Origin: Capra hircus | Taxonomy: Eukaryota > Chordata > Mammalia > Artiodactyla > Bovidae | Assembly: GCF_001704415.2 (NCBI RefSeq) | Contig: NC_030823.1 | Coordinates: 74,338,458-74,402,457 of the forward strand | Reading direction: 5' to 3' | DNA: 64,000 nt | In this document: piece after piece, positions 1-11,344 of the stretch | How positions within the stretch are numbered: the stretch's first letter is position 1 | Layout: every line of letters begins with the position of its first letter | Translations under genes and position numbers: made by a program | Notes under the pieces: model-generated | The model's database searches: none | What the model was told of the DNA's origin: nothing | The model's input: the letters and a program-made list of their open reading frames with translations, nothing else

Positions 1-208
1 TTCTAAATTCTAAGCGCCTCTCTTAAAATTTGGTCCAACATTTCACTACACCACGTGCTGAAATCCACTTTTGGCAAAATGTTTTCAACATTTCCAGCAT
101 TCTGGTCTTAATATATGAATTCTCCTCAATCAACTGCCGAAAACAAAAGCAACGAACAAACAAACAAAAAAAGATGTTGTTATTAAAAACTTTGTTTAAA
201 GATCAGTA

Positions 209-931
209 CTAAAGAGCCTCTTGAAGGAGAAAGAGGAGAGTGAAAAAGCTGGCTTGAAACTCAGCATTCAAAAAGCCAAGATCACGGCATCAGGCCCCAT
301 CACTTCATGGCAAATAGATGCGGAAAAAGTAGAAGCAGTGACAGATTTTCATTTTCTTGGGCTCCAAAATCACTGTGGATAGTGACTGCAGCCATGAAAT
401 CAAAAGATGGTTGCTCCTTGGAAGGAAAGCTATGACGAACCTAGACAATGTGTTAAAAAGTAAAGACATCACTTTGCTGCTAAAGGCCCATCTAGTCAAA
501 GCTATGGTTTTTCCAGTAGTCACGTACGGATATGAGAACTGGACCATAAAGAAGGCTGAGTGCCAAAAAATTAATGCTTTGGAATTGTGGTGCTGGAGAA
601 GACTCTTGCAAGTCCCTTGGACAGCAAGGAGATCAGACCAGTCAATCCTAATATTCACTGGAAAGACTGGTGCTGAAGTTGAAACTCCAAAACTTTGGCC
701 ACCAGATGTGAAGAGCCAATTCATTGGAAAAGACCGTGATGCTGGGAAGGATTGAAGGCGAAAAGAGAACGAGGGGGCAGAGAATGAGATGGTTAGATAA
801 CATTACTGACTCCATGGACGTAAATTTGAGCAAGCTCTGGGAGAGAGTGAAGGACAGGGAAGCTTGGTTTGCTGCAAATCATGGGATTGCAAAGAGTCGA
901 ACACGACTTAGTGACTGAACAAGAACAACAA
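209..931 (+). mobile_element. BovB LINE (RTE), 5'-truncated 3' end
   Basis: This is the C-terminal part of the BovB ORF2 protein followed by the BovB 3' tail. Translated pieces carry the phrases VKAMVFPVVTYG, CWRRLLQVPWTARRS and RMRWLDNITDSMD that recur in every BovB copy of this window. The frame is broken near 660-720. An 11-bp target-site duplication, AAAGATCAGTA, flanks it at 198-208 and 932-942, so the insertion boundaries are secure. Confidence 0.93.
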
Positions 932-942
932 AAAGATCAGTA

Positions 943-1865
943 TAGCATTGAATTTTATTAATAACATTAAATATACTGAATATTCTGAGCCATACATTGT
1001 CATTTTGCAATAGGAAAAAAATGGATTATAAATGCAATATGATTCCTATTAATAAGATACAAATATATAACATCATTCAGAGTTTCCTGGGACCAAGAGA
1101 GAAATCAAGGAAATAGCATGTCCATAATTAAATTATATAAGTGTCATTTGTTTATGTATTTGATTTCACTACCTATCTCGAAACCATATCATGAAAGAAT
1201 TTCTAATATGAAAAGAAAAGAAATGTCAATGTGATGGTTTAATCCATTCAGCTAACGAGTATTTCTTCCCACTAACAAGCATCATGAAAGGCACACTTTC
1301 AACTATATACAGTTTGGAATGTATGCTTTGGTAACCAGTCGAATACAAGGTTTAAACACTGTAATGATTGAGTCCAATATCATGCTTTTCAATTACCAAA
1401 TTTCTTCTCTTACTCAGAATACTGAATTCTTTATTCCTGTGAGGATTTTCAAACTAAACATTTCTCATTTCAGAAAAATAGTGACTAAGTTTTTTTCTAG
1501 ATAATTTACAATATAATAGTTATTGGGTTGCAATGTTACACATTAACAGCGGATACCATTATATAATATGATAGGCAGCATTCATAAAATTCCCTAGTTT
1601 TCCAGATGAGTTTCAGGAATCTGAAACAGTCTCTACTACATATCAAGAGAACTGTTCACCTTCTGTACACTTACAAAAGTTGTGCCGAGACTCTGTACTT
1701 GCTCACTAAATTTAAACATTACCCTGGTACTCGAGCACAAAACCAGATCCCCGCCCAGGTAGTACCTTCAGGAAACTTCTGGTCTCTGATCAAAGTGAAA
1801 TCTCATTGAAACCTGACCATCTTGCCCCCTTCTCTCACTGTCTACACAAACTATTTTTTAAAATG
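943..1865. other. AT-rich intergenic DNA, nothing recognised
   Basis: I see no convincing gene, RNA or recent transposon here. Short open frames at 1319-1504 and 1606-1809 have no recognisable domain or splice context and look random. Confidence 0.5.
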
Positions 1866-2160
1866 AATATAAAAAACAAAAGTTTATTGAAATTAATGTC
1901 CATGCTTGATTAATGAACTTTTTAGAAGGCTGGCACAATGCTTGTAAGCAAGAACATCTACATTCTCTAACACTGCACACCTTTTTATCAAACTTGGAAA
2001 ATGTGCTACAAAATCATGGTTCCAGTCGGTGGGGAAGATGAAACTGGATGGTAGATGCATCATCAGTTGTAAAGAAAAGACACTGAATCCAAGTCTTCAG
2101 AAACAATTCATGACTGTTTCTTACTTTCTGTCTGTTTGCCTTCCTTCGCAGGTAGGCCCC
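1866..2160 (-). other. Possible 3'-terminal exon with AATAAA signal (candidate)
   Basis: Read on the minus strand, this stretch ends in AATAAA (TTTATT at 1883-1888 on the plus strand), followed by a T-rich stretch, and contains no transposon I recognise. It has the look of an mRNA 3' end. The minus-strand source could be a short transcript starting in the CpG island near 4.1 kb. No coding homology was recognised, and a chance hexamer in AT-rich DNA is an equal possibility. Confidence 0.2.
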
Positions 2161-2306
2161 CAGCAGGTAGGTTGGGGTATAAAAGGCTTAATGTTTTTAT
2201 AAAACACCACGTACAGTATTTTGATTAGTTAGAATTCACCCCTATACATGGTTAACTTACTTCTTTGGAACTTTAACATGCATAAAAAGTATGAGGGTAA
2301 CTAGGT

Positions 2307-2578
2307 GGAGAAGGCGATGGCACCCCACTCCAATACTCTTGCTTGGAAAATCCCATGGACGGAGGAGCCTGGTAGGCTGCAGTCCATGGGGTCGTGAAGA
2401 GTCGGACACGACTGAGCAAATTCCCTTTCACTTTTCACTTTCATGCATTGGAGAAGGAAATGGCAACCCACTGCAGTGTTCTTGCCTGGAGAATCCCAGG
2501 GACAGGGGAGCCTGGTGGGCTGCCGTCTATGGGATCACACAGAGTCGGACACGACTGAAGTGACAGCAGCAGCAGCAG
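2307..2578 (+). mobile_element. Bov-A2 SINE (dimer)
   Basis: Two Bov-A monomers lie in tandem. Each starts near GGAGAAGG(C/A)(G/A)ATGGCA and ends in GTCGGACACGACTGA, joined by a CACTTTTCACTTTC linker. The element ends in a CAGCAGCAGCAG tail. Confidence 0.93.
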
Positions 2579-3254
2579 GTGCAATAAGGCAGGAAGAGAA
2601 TGATTCAACCCGTTAGAAATTAAAAGATTTTTTCCCCAGCAGGTGGCACTACAGCACCAGTCTTTGGTTTCTCTCCTCTGTGCTGCCTCTGGCAATATCT
2701 GCAAGTGGGCACTTTCACCCTCCACTGCCTCTTTCACAGGTCTTGCCCAGTGGCCACCTTATTACTTTCTATACGTCTTGGGTGTTGGTACCTTGCTGCT
2801 GCCAGCGTCAATGGCATCACCACGTGGGGCACAAGGATGGTGACTTCTGCTGCCTCCAGGATCCTGAGTTACAGCCTCCACCACCAAAGAGGAACTGGGA
2901 GGGTGGGGGGAGTGGGTGGGGGCCCCACCGGTGGGGGCCCCACCCAGCACACGTTCTTATCTGACCTCCAAATGAACTTCCCAGCCCCACACAAAGCAAG
3001 CAGTAGTTTCCTGGGCCCACACTTGGCACCGCTGGATGGCCACTTCTACAAAGCACACACTAGGAAACACTCTGTGTGGGCTCTCCTAGCCCAGCCAAGC
3101 CCCAGGGGCACAAACACCCCTACTCCCAAGTTATCAAACTGCCCAGAGAATATAGGGCAAACTCTCCCCACAGGCACAACACCAGCCTAACTACATTCCC
3201 AGGCACCTGAGCAAACCGTCACCACCAGCGCCAGATCAGCAGTCCTGTGGTTCG
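2579..3254. other. GC-rich unassigned segment with palindromic G/C block
   Basis: This stretch is richer in G and C than its surroundings and is open in several overlapping frames, which are low-complexity shadows (Pro-, Gly- and His-rich). It carries two copies of GTGGGGGCCCCACC between 2918 and 2944. I recognise no gene; an old LTR fragment is possible but not supported. Confidence 0.35.
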
Positions 3255-3362
3255 AGTCTGAGTGAACTCCGGGAGTTGGTGATGGACAGGGAGGCCTGGC
3301 GTGCCGCGATTCATGGGGTCTCAAAGAGTCGGACACGACTGAGCGACTGAACTGAACTGAAC
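3255..3362 (+). mobile_element. BovB 3' tail fragment
   Basis: The fragment runs from the GAGTTGGTGATGGACAGGGA region to GTCGGACACGACTGAGCGAC followed by a (CTGAA)n tail, the usual BovB 3' end. A second BovB tail follows directly. Confidence 0.85.
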
Positions 3363-3365
3363 TGA

Positions 3366-3572
3366 TGAGAACTGACTCGTTGGAAAAGACCCTGATGCTG
3401 GGAAAGATTGAAGGCAGGAAGAGAGAGGGACGGCAGAGGAGGAGATGGTTGAATGGCATCACCGATTCAATGGGCCTGAGTCTGAGCAAACTCCAGGAGA
3501 TGGTGAAGGACAGGGAAGCCTAGTTTGCTGCAGTCCATGGGTTTGCAGAGTCAGATACGACTAGCGACTGAA
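3366..3572 (+). mobile_element. BovB 3' end fragment
   Basis: A second BovB tail in the same orientation starts at the conserved GAAAAGACCCTGATGCTGGG and runs to the CAGATACGACTAGCGACTGA end. Tail-to-tail placement suggests one BovB inserted into or beside the other. Confidence 0.87.
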
Positions 3573-3589
3573 GAACACCAGCCTGGCCC

Positions 3590-4750
3590 TTGGTAAGCCT
3601 CAGCTTCGCCCATCACGCCGCCCCGCTGAGTGCCCACCGCAAGCAAGACTTCTCTTCCAGCGCTATGTGGTCCCTACTCCACGCAGCACGACCCGCGGAC
3701 GCGCTGGTCATGCTTTCTACCCCAATTCCTTATGACCCCGGAGTGGACCCAGCCCCGCGACTCTCACGAGAGACTAAAAGCAAATCTCCCACCCTCGGTT
3801 CCAGTCGGCCGGCCTCGCGAGCCGCTCCGGTTCCCCACCAGGGAGCACACTCTGCAGGCTCCTACCGGAGACTGTGGGCAGCAGGAGCACGAGGACCACC
3901 AAAAGCATCCCTACGAAGCACCAAAAAAAGGGGGACTCCCGGGGCGACCAGGAGGGGCTTGCGCGATACGAAAGCCTCTGTCACTTTCGGGAGAGCAGCG
4001 GGAAAGCTGAGCCCAGCCGGTGGAGCTCTGAGCTCGGTTGCCAGACGCAACAATCCCCAGACTCACAGGTGTCCGGAGCTGTAACGCGGTGGGGCGTGGC
4101 TGGGCCGTGGCTGGGCCGTGCCGGGGGCGGGGTTAGTGTCTAGCGGGGCCAATGAGCGGGCTGCAAGGCGGGGCCTCGGCGCCAGGAGCGGTCCCTGCTC
4201 CTGGAGGGGCGGTCCCCGTGCTTTAGGGGCGGTTCCTGCGCCGGGCGGGGCGGGGCGCGGCGCTACAGAGGGTTCCCCGTGGGCGGGGAGACGTCGGCAC
4301 ACGGCGCGTCTCTAGTTCCTCTGCCTGCAGACCTGAAGGAGAGCCGCGGCGACTCGGCGGGAATAGCTGGTTCACCGGCTATTGGTGAAAAGACTGTTAA
4401 CCACCTTACGCAGGAAGGGTGGAAAGGAATCAAGGGCTGGCGTGGTCATCATTGTCCTTTTTCCGGAAAAATCAAGCGTAACGACCTGAAGATAGAAATC
4501 TAGAGCTTAGGCAGTGGTCACTGTGGGACAGACACCCGTCATGACTCCTTTTGGACCTGGGGCCCTCCAGATTGTAACGACACCTGGGCCCTCCTTGCTC
4601 GATCTTTGCCATTAGTCAGGCATCATTCACGACAGTATTTGAAATTTCCGTGGCTGAGCCTCTGCTACTGAAGCCTCTCATGGCCGGATAGATTCCCGAA
4701 TCACGAAAGGTTTGGCCATCGCTCTCCCAACTGCTAAAATCCGTTTGTTC
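3590..4750. promoter_or_regulatory. Orphan CpG island / probable promoter
   Basis: This is the only CpG-dense stretch in the window, with the core at about 3690-4370 (many CG dinucleotides, with GGGCGG boxes near 4207, 4227 and 4243). A CCAAT box lies at 4149-4153 and an ATTGG (inverted CCAAT) near 4381. The rest of the window is CpG-poor. Such islands usually mark a promoter active in the germline. It sits about 22 kb beyond the 3' end of the CD46-like gene, so it belongs to another transcript, of either direction or bidirectional. Reading frames inside it (164, 126 and 89 aa) overlap one another, are biased by composition, and match no family I know. Transcription start and product are not determined. 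Confidence 0.6.
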
Positions 4751-5984
4751 TACCCTGTGTTCCCAGGAGAGCATGTCTGGGAAAGTAAATGGTTAAACAA
4801 CCCGGGGCCGTTAGCATAATGGGTCTCAACTCTGTGGAAGCCTTGCTATTGAGGGACTAAATGTTTTATGGAAGATGAAATATACATACACGAAAAAGGA
4901 AAGAAAGGTGCATTAAGGGCCAAATTCTTGGAAGCAATGAATGTCATTATAGTTGGGAGGAGTAGGAATTGGTTGGTGAAATGGATAAAGGGGAAAACTT
5001 TTCTGTTGAAACACTCTTACACACTGCTGGAAAATTAAGAGTGAGCACAGTTTATGTGTAAAGTTGTAAGTAAACCTGTATGACTAGAAGAAGAAAAATG
5101 AATGTAACCTGACTGGCATTAAGGAGCAAACAAAAGGGGCTGCCATATTCTTATTACTTGGCAAAGAATAAAAAGGTTAACCAGTGTGAGTAAACGTGTT
5201 GAGGGGACCAATACCCCCAAACTTTTAGTTTTTAACATAACATTTTTGTATGTTAAAAGTTTTAATATGGACATGACTTTTAAATCATCAGTCCCATTGA
5301 GAATTTATTCCAGAGAAATCACCGAGCCATTATAGTTTGGGGAAAAATTTAAACCCTGTGTCTAGCAGAAGTCTTAAGGATTTTATGATAGGTAGTTCAC
5401 AGCTTGGAAGTCTGTGCAGCTGTGTAAAAAAATATGAATGTGAGAAACTATGATATATTTTAAGTGGAAAAAGAAGGCTCCAAATCACTACATAACTTTT
5501 GTCATTCCTTCTGTTAAAACAAAAGTCCTACTTGAGACACATAAAGGGATTAGCAGGAAATATTCCAGAATTAACTAGTAGTTGATAGGATTATGGATAT
5601 TTCATTTTCTTTGTGCTTTTCAGCTTTCTGTATTGACCCTATGTTACCATTTCTAATCAGGTAAAGGAAAAAAAAACATTTACATGTGACCGGCATTTCA
5701 AATGTTCATAGAATGGTGGGGACAAAGCCTGCATCATATAGAATAAAGCAGTGAGAGGATGGTGAGGAAATGAAAATTCTCCCTGTAAAAGTCAAAGGTA
5801 TCAGCTGGAATTACAATACTTTATACACATTTAAGCAATTTTATATCTGAAATATGCTAAAGATATTCTGGGATACACAAACCATGGGATTTCTTCTTCC
5901 TCCCAGAACAACACAGTTTTTTTTTAATTCTTGGAGAAGTTTATAAAACTCAAAGTATGGGTGTGATAAAAAAAATCTTAGTGT
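4751..5984. other. AT-rich intergenic DNA, nothing recognised
   Basis: No gene, RNA or clear recent transposon is visible. If the CpG island drives a plus-strand transcript, this would be its first intron or exon, but I cannot define splice sites with confidence. Confidence 0.4.
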
Positions 5985-6178
5985 CTTGTTTTTGTGGCCT
6001 GTGGGTTTCTCTAATTGTGGCACGCAGAATCTGGGGTGTGCAGGGCCAGTAGTTGTGAAGCACGGGTTTAGTTGCCCCACGGGCATGTGGCAATCTAGAT
6101 CCCGAGACCAGGGATCAAACCTGCGTCTCCTGCATTGGAAGGTGGATTCTTAACCACGGACCACCAGGGAAGACCACA
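5985..6178 (-). mobile_element. CHR-type SINE (cetartiodactyl tRNA-Glu-derived)
   Basis: On the minus strand it begins with the tRNA-derived head (TCTTCCCTGGTGGTCCGTGG...), has the B-box-like GGTTTGATCCCTGGTCTCGG, and continues into the CHR body describing ...GCAACTAAACCCGTG. It is diverged and lacks a clean tail. Confidence 0.8.
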
Positions 6179-8004
6179 CCTTAGTCTTGGATTAAAAGAC
6201 TAAGTGTCCACATCTTGGATTAAAAAATCCAGACTTTCTATGATAACACAACTAAATGAGATATAAGGAGACATGCGAAAGAAAATATAATGAGAGGGCA
6301 TTGTCATTTCTTTTCATTCTTATGGTTGTGAAAGATTGATATAAAGGAAATGTTTTGTGGCTCAGTGTTGGCAATACTTTATGAGAAGAGGGAATCCTTT
6401 TATTGTTCTCTGCAACCATCTGTACACAATATTCCACCTAAAGTATACATCATAAAGCTGAAATAACTTCTCTTTTATTTTTAGGCTTGAAAGTAAGTTT
6501 CTTTTTAATTTAGCGTGGTTTTCTATTTACAGGTGATAGATTAGATTCAAAGGTTGTGTTTACTGAAACTTTATGACCAGTGAAATTTCTGTACCTAGGA
6601 TCCATCAAATCATTCTAAGTATAATTGAAGACTTCACATTGATTTCTGAAATTATATTTGACCCAACGGAGGTTCCATTTAAAAGATTTTGGGCCTTGTT
6701 CCCTATTTTTCTGAACAAGCTCCATGAGGCAAAGATGTAGTTTTCTTGCTGTATCTCCAGTGCTGAGACAGTTCTAGACCTATACTAAGGGCATAAAAGT
6801 ACCCACTAGATACTGAAGGAAATAAATGAGTGTTGCCATCAAATGCATTTAACGTGTCTGCTGATCCTCCCCTTGCCTGGATTTACCAAATTCTGGGAAA
6901 TTCTGAGAAATTTCGATTTTAATAAGGTTAGACACTAAAAACAAAGCAGGATTTGTCTCTGAAACGAATGACCTGCAACTGTCTGCACAGAAAACTCTCC
7001 TAAATCAGGCCGACAAGCTGACCTATGAAGTGGATCTGTTCACTGTTTAACACTTAGCTTTGAGATCATTTTAGTGACAGAGTTCAAAGGGAGGGTATTG
7101 ACTGTGAACTTCCTAAGGTCTTGAGAGGAACAGAACCCAGGAGTCTGGGCTTTGAGTGAAGTAGGGGCTTAAACACTAGTGGTCTCTCCAACAAACTGCC
7201 AGCAGAAAAACGAGGAGAGAATGGAGAACATGATTGATGGTAGACCAGGTTTTCAACGATGCGGTAGCTCTTCTGCAAGCTTTAGGAATGGTGGTAAGTA
7301 GAGGGAGGTGTCTGGGGATGGTCACTCAGCTAAAGTGATGTTAGATGATCCTTTGCCTCATCAATGGGTATATTTGCATTCTGCTTTTCAGAAGTGGACA
7401 CAGCAGCATGAAGGGACCTGTGCACGCTCTCAGAAGGGGCTTGCCCCTCTCTGCACGTTAGGCATTTGCGGAAACCTGAAAGAGAATGGCTTAGCGAAGC
7501 ACAGTTAAGCCGCCTTTCTGATGTTGGTCCTGGGAGCCCCGCCACCTCTGCTTGCACCTGGTAGGCGCCTGCCAGACCTCAGGAGAAGCACTGCGGAGCC
7601 ACACCCGACACAGGGATCCTAACTGCCAGGCACAGAGAGGAGGGCCTTGCTCAGAAGGACCACACGCTCGCTTTGTTTCCTCTTGGCTTTCGGAAGCTTC
7701 ACACCGAAAATATGTTACAAGCCGTATTCCAGAAGCAGCCTTGCATAGAGAGTATCTTTTATTCCTTTCTCATTATAATGGTGGAGAGAGCACATTTAAA
7801 CATCGTAGACTTTAACTTACAACTCACACACAACTGTGCAGAAAGGCAAATGAAACAGAAAAAATTAGAATGCTATCACTAGGAATAACTTCAAGACCCA
7901 TTGTTCCAATTCCTGCTTTTCAGATGAAAATGTAAGGCCAGAGGTGAGCAGAGCCTCTCAATAATACAAGCAAAGTCAGGCAAAATAGTATTTTACCCAT
8001 AGTT
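6179..8004. other. Intergenic DNA; possible MIR remnant near 7900
   Basis: No gene is supported. The sequence around 7915-7980 resembles the conserved MIR core (TTTTCAGATGAAAATG...AGGCCAGAGGTGAGC). The moderately GC-rich part at 7380-7640 has open frames of 66-87 aa without recognisable domains; it could hold an exon of a transcript from the CpG island, but nothing proves it. Confidence 0.35.
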
Positions 8005-8086
8005 AGTATAGGGCTGCCGTCTATGGGGTCGCACAGAGTCGGACACGACTGAAGTGACTTAGCAGCAGCAGCAGCAGCAGCAGCAA
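8005..8086 (+). mobile_element. Bov-A SINE 3' fragment
   Basis: A short end piece with GGGCTGCCGTCTATGGGGTC, GTCGGACACGACTGAAGTGA and a (CAG)n tail. Confidence 0.85.
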
Positions 8087-8493
8087 TATATAAAATATTC
8101 CCTATAGATAACTGAAGGTAAAAAAATTATGTGTCTCTAGAAATTACATTTTTTTCCCTTGAGAAAGTGTGAATTGATACAGCGTATTATTGTAACAGCA
8201 TATTATTGACACAGCATGCATTACTCTATTTGCAGAAATATATTCTGATCTTAGAAGAATGATACCTATTTAAAAATAACTATTTAACAAAAGTATGTGC
8301 ATTAGGAAACATATGAAGAAAGATTATCAGAAAAAGAATTAAAATATTGATTAACAGTGGTTATCACTAGGTACTATAATTACACATAACTGACAGTTTT
8401 ACATGTGTTCCTCATGCATTTTCCAAATTCTCAATTACCCTTCTGTATTAAAAATATTAATTAAAATATTTGACAATAAGGAAGAAAAATGAC

Positions 8494-8672
8494 TGGGCTT
8501 CCCTTGTTGCTCAGCTGGGAAAGAATCTGCTCACAATGTGGGATACCTGGGTTCGATCCCTGGTTTGGGAAGATCCCCTAGAAAAGGGAAAGGCTACCCA
8601 CCCCATGGCTGTATAGTCCATGGGGTCCCAAAGAGTCAGAAACGACTGACCGACTTTGACTTTCACGTCACT
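8494..8672 (+). mobile_element. Bov-tA-type SINE
   Basis: A tRNA-derived head (GGGCTTCCCTTGTTGCTCAG, B-box GGTTCGATCCC) is joined to a shortened Bov-A body that ends in the AAAGAGTCAGAAACGACTGA motif. This is a transposon, not a tRNA gene. Confidence 0.87.
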
Positions 8673-8732
8673 TTCACAAGAAAAATGACAAGCATGTAAA
8701 CAGAAATCCTGGGTGACATCTTTCTTTAAGTC

Positions 8733-9245
8733 ATTGTTCAGTTCAGTCTCTCAGTCATGTCCAACTCTTTGCAACCCCGTGGACTGCAGCACGCCAGGCC
8801 TCCCTGTCCATCACCAACTCCCAGAGTTTACTCAAACTCATGTCCATTGAGTTGGCGATGTCATCCAGCCATCTCATCCTCTGTCATCCCCTTCTCCTAC
8901 TGCCCTCAATCTTTCCCAGTATCAGGGTCTTTTCCAATGAGTCAGTTCTTTGCATCAGGTGGCCAAAGTATTGGAGTTTCAGCTTCAGCATCAGTCCTTC
9001 CAATGAATATTCAGGACTGATCGCCTTTAGGATGGACTGGTTGGATCTCCTTGCAGTCTAAGGGACTCTCAAGTCTTCTCCAACACCACCGTTCAAAAAC
9101 ATTAATTCTTCAGCACTCAGCTTTCTTTATAGTCCAACTCTCACATCCATACATGACTCAGAAAAACCACAGCTTTGACTAGACGGACCTTTGTTGGCAA
9201 AGTAATGTCTCTGCTTTTTAATATGCTGTCTAGGTTGGTCTTTGT
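8733..9245 (-). mobile_element. BovB LINE, 3' end
   Basis: The tail TTCAGTTCAGT...CTCAGTCATGTCC and the minus-strand C-terminal ORF2 sequence are present up to GACCAACCTAGACAGCATATTAAAAAGCAG. The frame is interrupted by several indels. Confidence 0.92.
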
Positions 9246-9612
9246 AACTAGTTATAAATCCTAAGTGTAGTTTTCCCTGACTAGACAATCTATGCTTTCA
9301 GCACAAGAGAAGAGGGTGAAGTGGTGACCAGAATCCAGAGTAAGAGGAGGGAGCTTCATTGCCTGCTGGGAGAGCTTCAACATCTTCGAGGGTACATGTT
9401 CGCATTTCTGTGAAGTCACTTCAAACATTTTATGAGTCTCAGATTTCACTCTGGTGACATGAATTGGCTCCTTCCCAATCAATATTTTAATTTGAGGTAT
9501 TTTTCAGCTTTGTAGTACTTTGTTAAGAAAGGACACTGAAATAACAGATTTTCATTCAGATGAAAGCATGATCAACAACTGAATTACCTAGAATTAATAG
9601 GCTAATAATTAG
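9246..9612. other. Unassigned spacer between two BovB copies
   Basis: No gene or repeat is recognised here. A 73-aa minus-strand frame at 9261-9482 shows no known features. Confidence 0.35.
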
Positions 9613-11125
9613 AGCCAGACATCCTGGAATGTGAAGTCAAGTAGGCCTTAGAAAGCATCACTACGAACAAAGCTAGTGGAGGTGATGGAATTCTGGTTGA
9701 GCTGTTTCAAATCCTGAAAGATGATGCTGGGAAAGTGCTGCACTCAATATGCCAGCAAATTGGGAAAACTCAGCAGTGGCCACAGGACTGGAAAAGGTCA
9801 GTTTTCATTCCATTCCCAAAGAAAGGCAATGCCAAAGAATGCTCAGACTACCGCACAATTGCACTCATTTCACACACTAGTAAAGCAATGCTTAAAATTC
9901 TCCAAGCCAGGCTTCAGCAATACATGAACTGTGAACTTCCTGATGTTCCTCTAAAACTTCCTGGTTTTAGAAAAGGCAGAGGAACCAGAGATCAAATTGC
10001 CAACATCCGCTGGATCATGGAAAAAGCAAGAGAGTTCCAGAAAAACATCTATTTCTGCTTTATTGACTATGCCAAAGCCTTTGACTGTGTGGATCACAAT
10101 AAACTGTGGAAAATTCTGAAAGAGATGAGAATACCAGACCACCTGACCTGCCTCTTGAGAAACCTATATGCAGGTCAGGAAGCAACAGTTAGAACTGGAT
10201 ATGGAACAACAGACTGGTTCCAAATGGGAAAAGGAGTAGGTCAAGGCCGTATATTGTCAACCTGCTTATTTAACTTCTATGCAGAGTACATCATGAGAAA
10301 TGCTGGTCTGGAAGAAGCACAAGCTGGAATTAAGATTGCCAGGAGAAATATCAATAACCTCAGATATGCAGATGACAGCACCCTTATGGCAGAAAGTGAA
10401 GAGGAACTAAAAAGCCTCTTGATGAAAGTGAAAGAGGAGAGTGAAAAAGTTGGTTTAAAGTTCAACATTCAGAAAACGAAGATCATGGCATCTGGTCCCA
10501 TCACTTCATGGGAGATAGAGATGGGGAAGCAGTGGAAACAGTGGCTGACTTTATTTTGGGGGCTCCAAATCACTGCAGATGGTGACTGCAGCCATGAAAT
10601 TAAAAGACTCTTACTCCTTGGAAAGAAAGTTATGACCAACCTAGACAGTGTATTAAAAAGCAGAGACATTACTTTGCCAACAAAGGTCCGTCTAGTCAAG
10701 GCTATGGTTTTTCCAGTGGTCATGTATGGATGAAAGAGTTGGAGTGTGAAGAAAGCTGAGAGCCAAAGAATTGATGCTTTTGAACTGTGGTGTTGGAGAA
10801 GACTCTTGAGAGTCCCTTGGACTGCAAGGAGATCCAACCAGTCCATCCTAAAGGAGATCTGTCCTGGGTCTTCATTGGATGGAATGATGCTAAAGCTGAA
10901 ACTCCAGTACTTTAGCCACATCATGTGAAGAGTTGACTCATAGGAAAAGATCCTGATCTGGGAGGGGTTGGGGGCAGGAGGAGAAGGGGACGACAGGATG
11001 AGATGGCTGGATGGTATCACCGACTTGATGGACATGAGTTTGGGTAAAGTCCAGGAGTTGGTGATGGACAGGGAGGCCTGGGGTGCTGTGATTCATGGGG
11101 TCACAGAGTCGGACATGCCTGAGCG
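9613..11125 (+). mobile_element. BovB LINE with long reverse-transcriptase frame (332 aa)
   Basis: This 5'-truncated BovB runs from ORF2 mid-region to the 3' tail. The frame 9735-10733 is 332 aa and covers most of the reverse transcriptase: the finger region, CFIDYAKAFDCVDHNKLW (palm motif A, catalytic Asp) and YADD (motif C) at residues 211-214 (10365 onwards). It ends at a TGA at 10731-10733, where other copies in this window read a TGT Cys codon (YGCESWT), so the stop looks like a point mutation. The endonuclease domain is missing, so it cannot be autonomous. Downstream C-terminal pieces continue at 10746-10928 and 10968-11120 in shifted frames. Confidence 0.94.
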
Positions 11126-11344
11126 ACTGAACTGCCTGACACACTTTTGTGCTCTCTGTGCTGAGTGCTAGAAAGTATGGCATATACTGAGACACTGAGC
11201 GGAAAAGAGAAAGATTACCTGACTTTTCTGCATGGCTCCTTTGTCAGCAAAAAAGTATTCATTAGAGTTGAGCAATTAAATAAAAAGAGCCTCATTCCAG
11301 AACGCACACAGGTCACATATATCACACAGTGTGAGTCCTGTGCC
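11126..11344. other. Unassigned spacer
   Basis: No gene or repeat is recognised in this stretch between the BovB tail and the duplicated segment at 11345. Confidence 0.35.

Noticed and set aside
3176..3583. AACACCAGCCT repeated on both sides of the BovB tails
   Set aside because: Extra non-BovB sequence lies between the left copy and the element, so it cannot be accepted as a simple target-site duplication.
3590..4143. Open frames of 164, 126 and 89 aa in the CpG island
   Set aside because: They overlap in different frames, are Arg/Pro/Gly-biased by composition and show no domain or splice logic.
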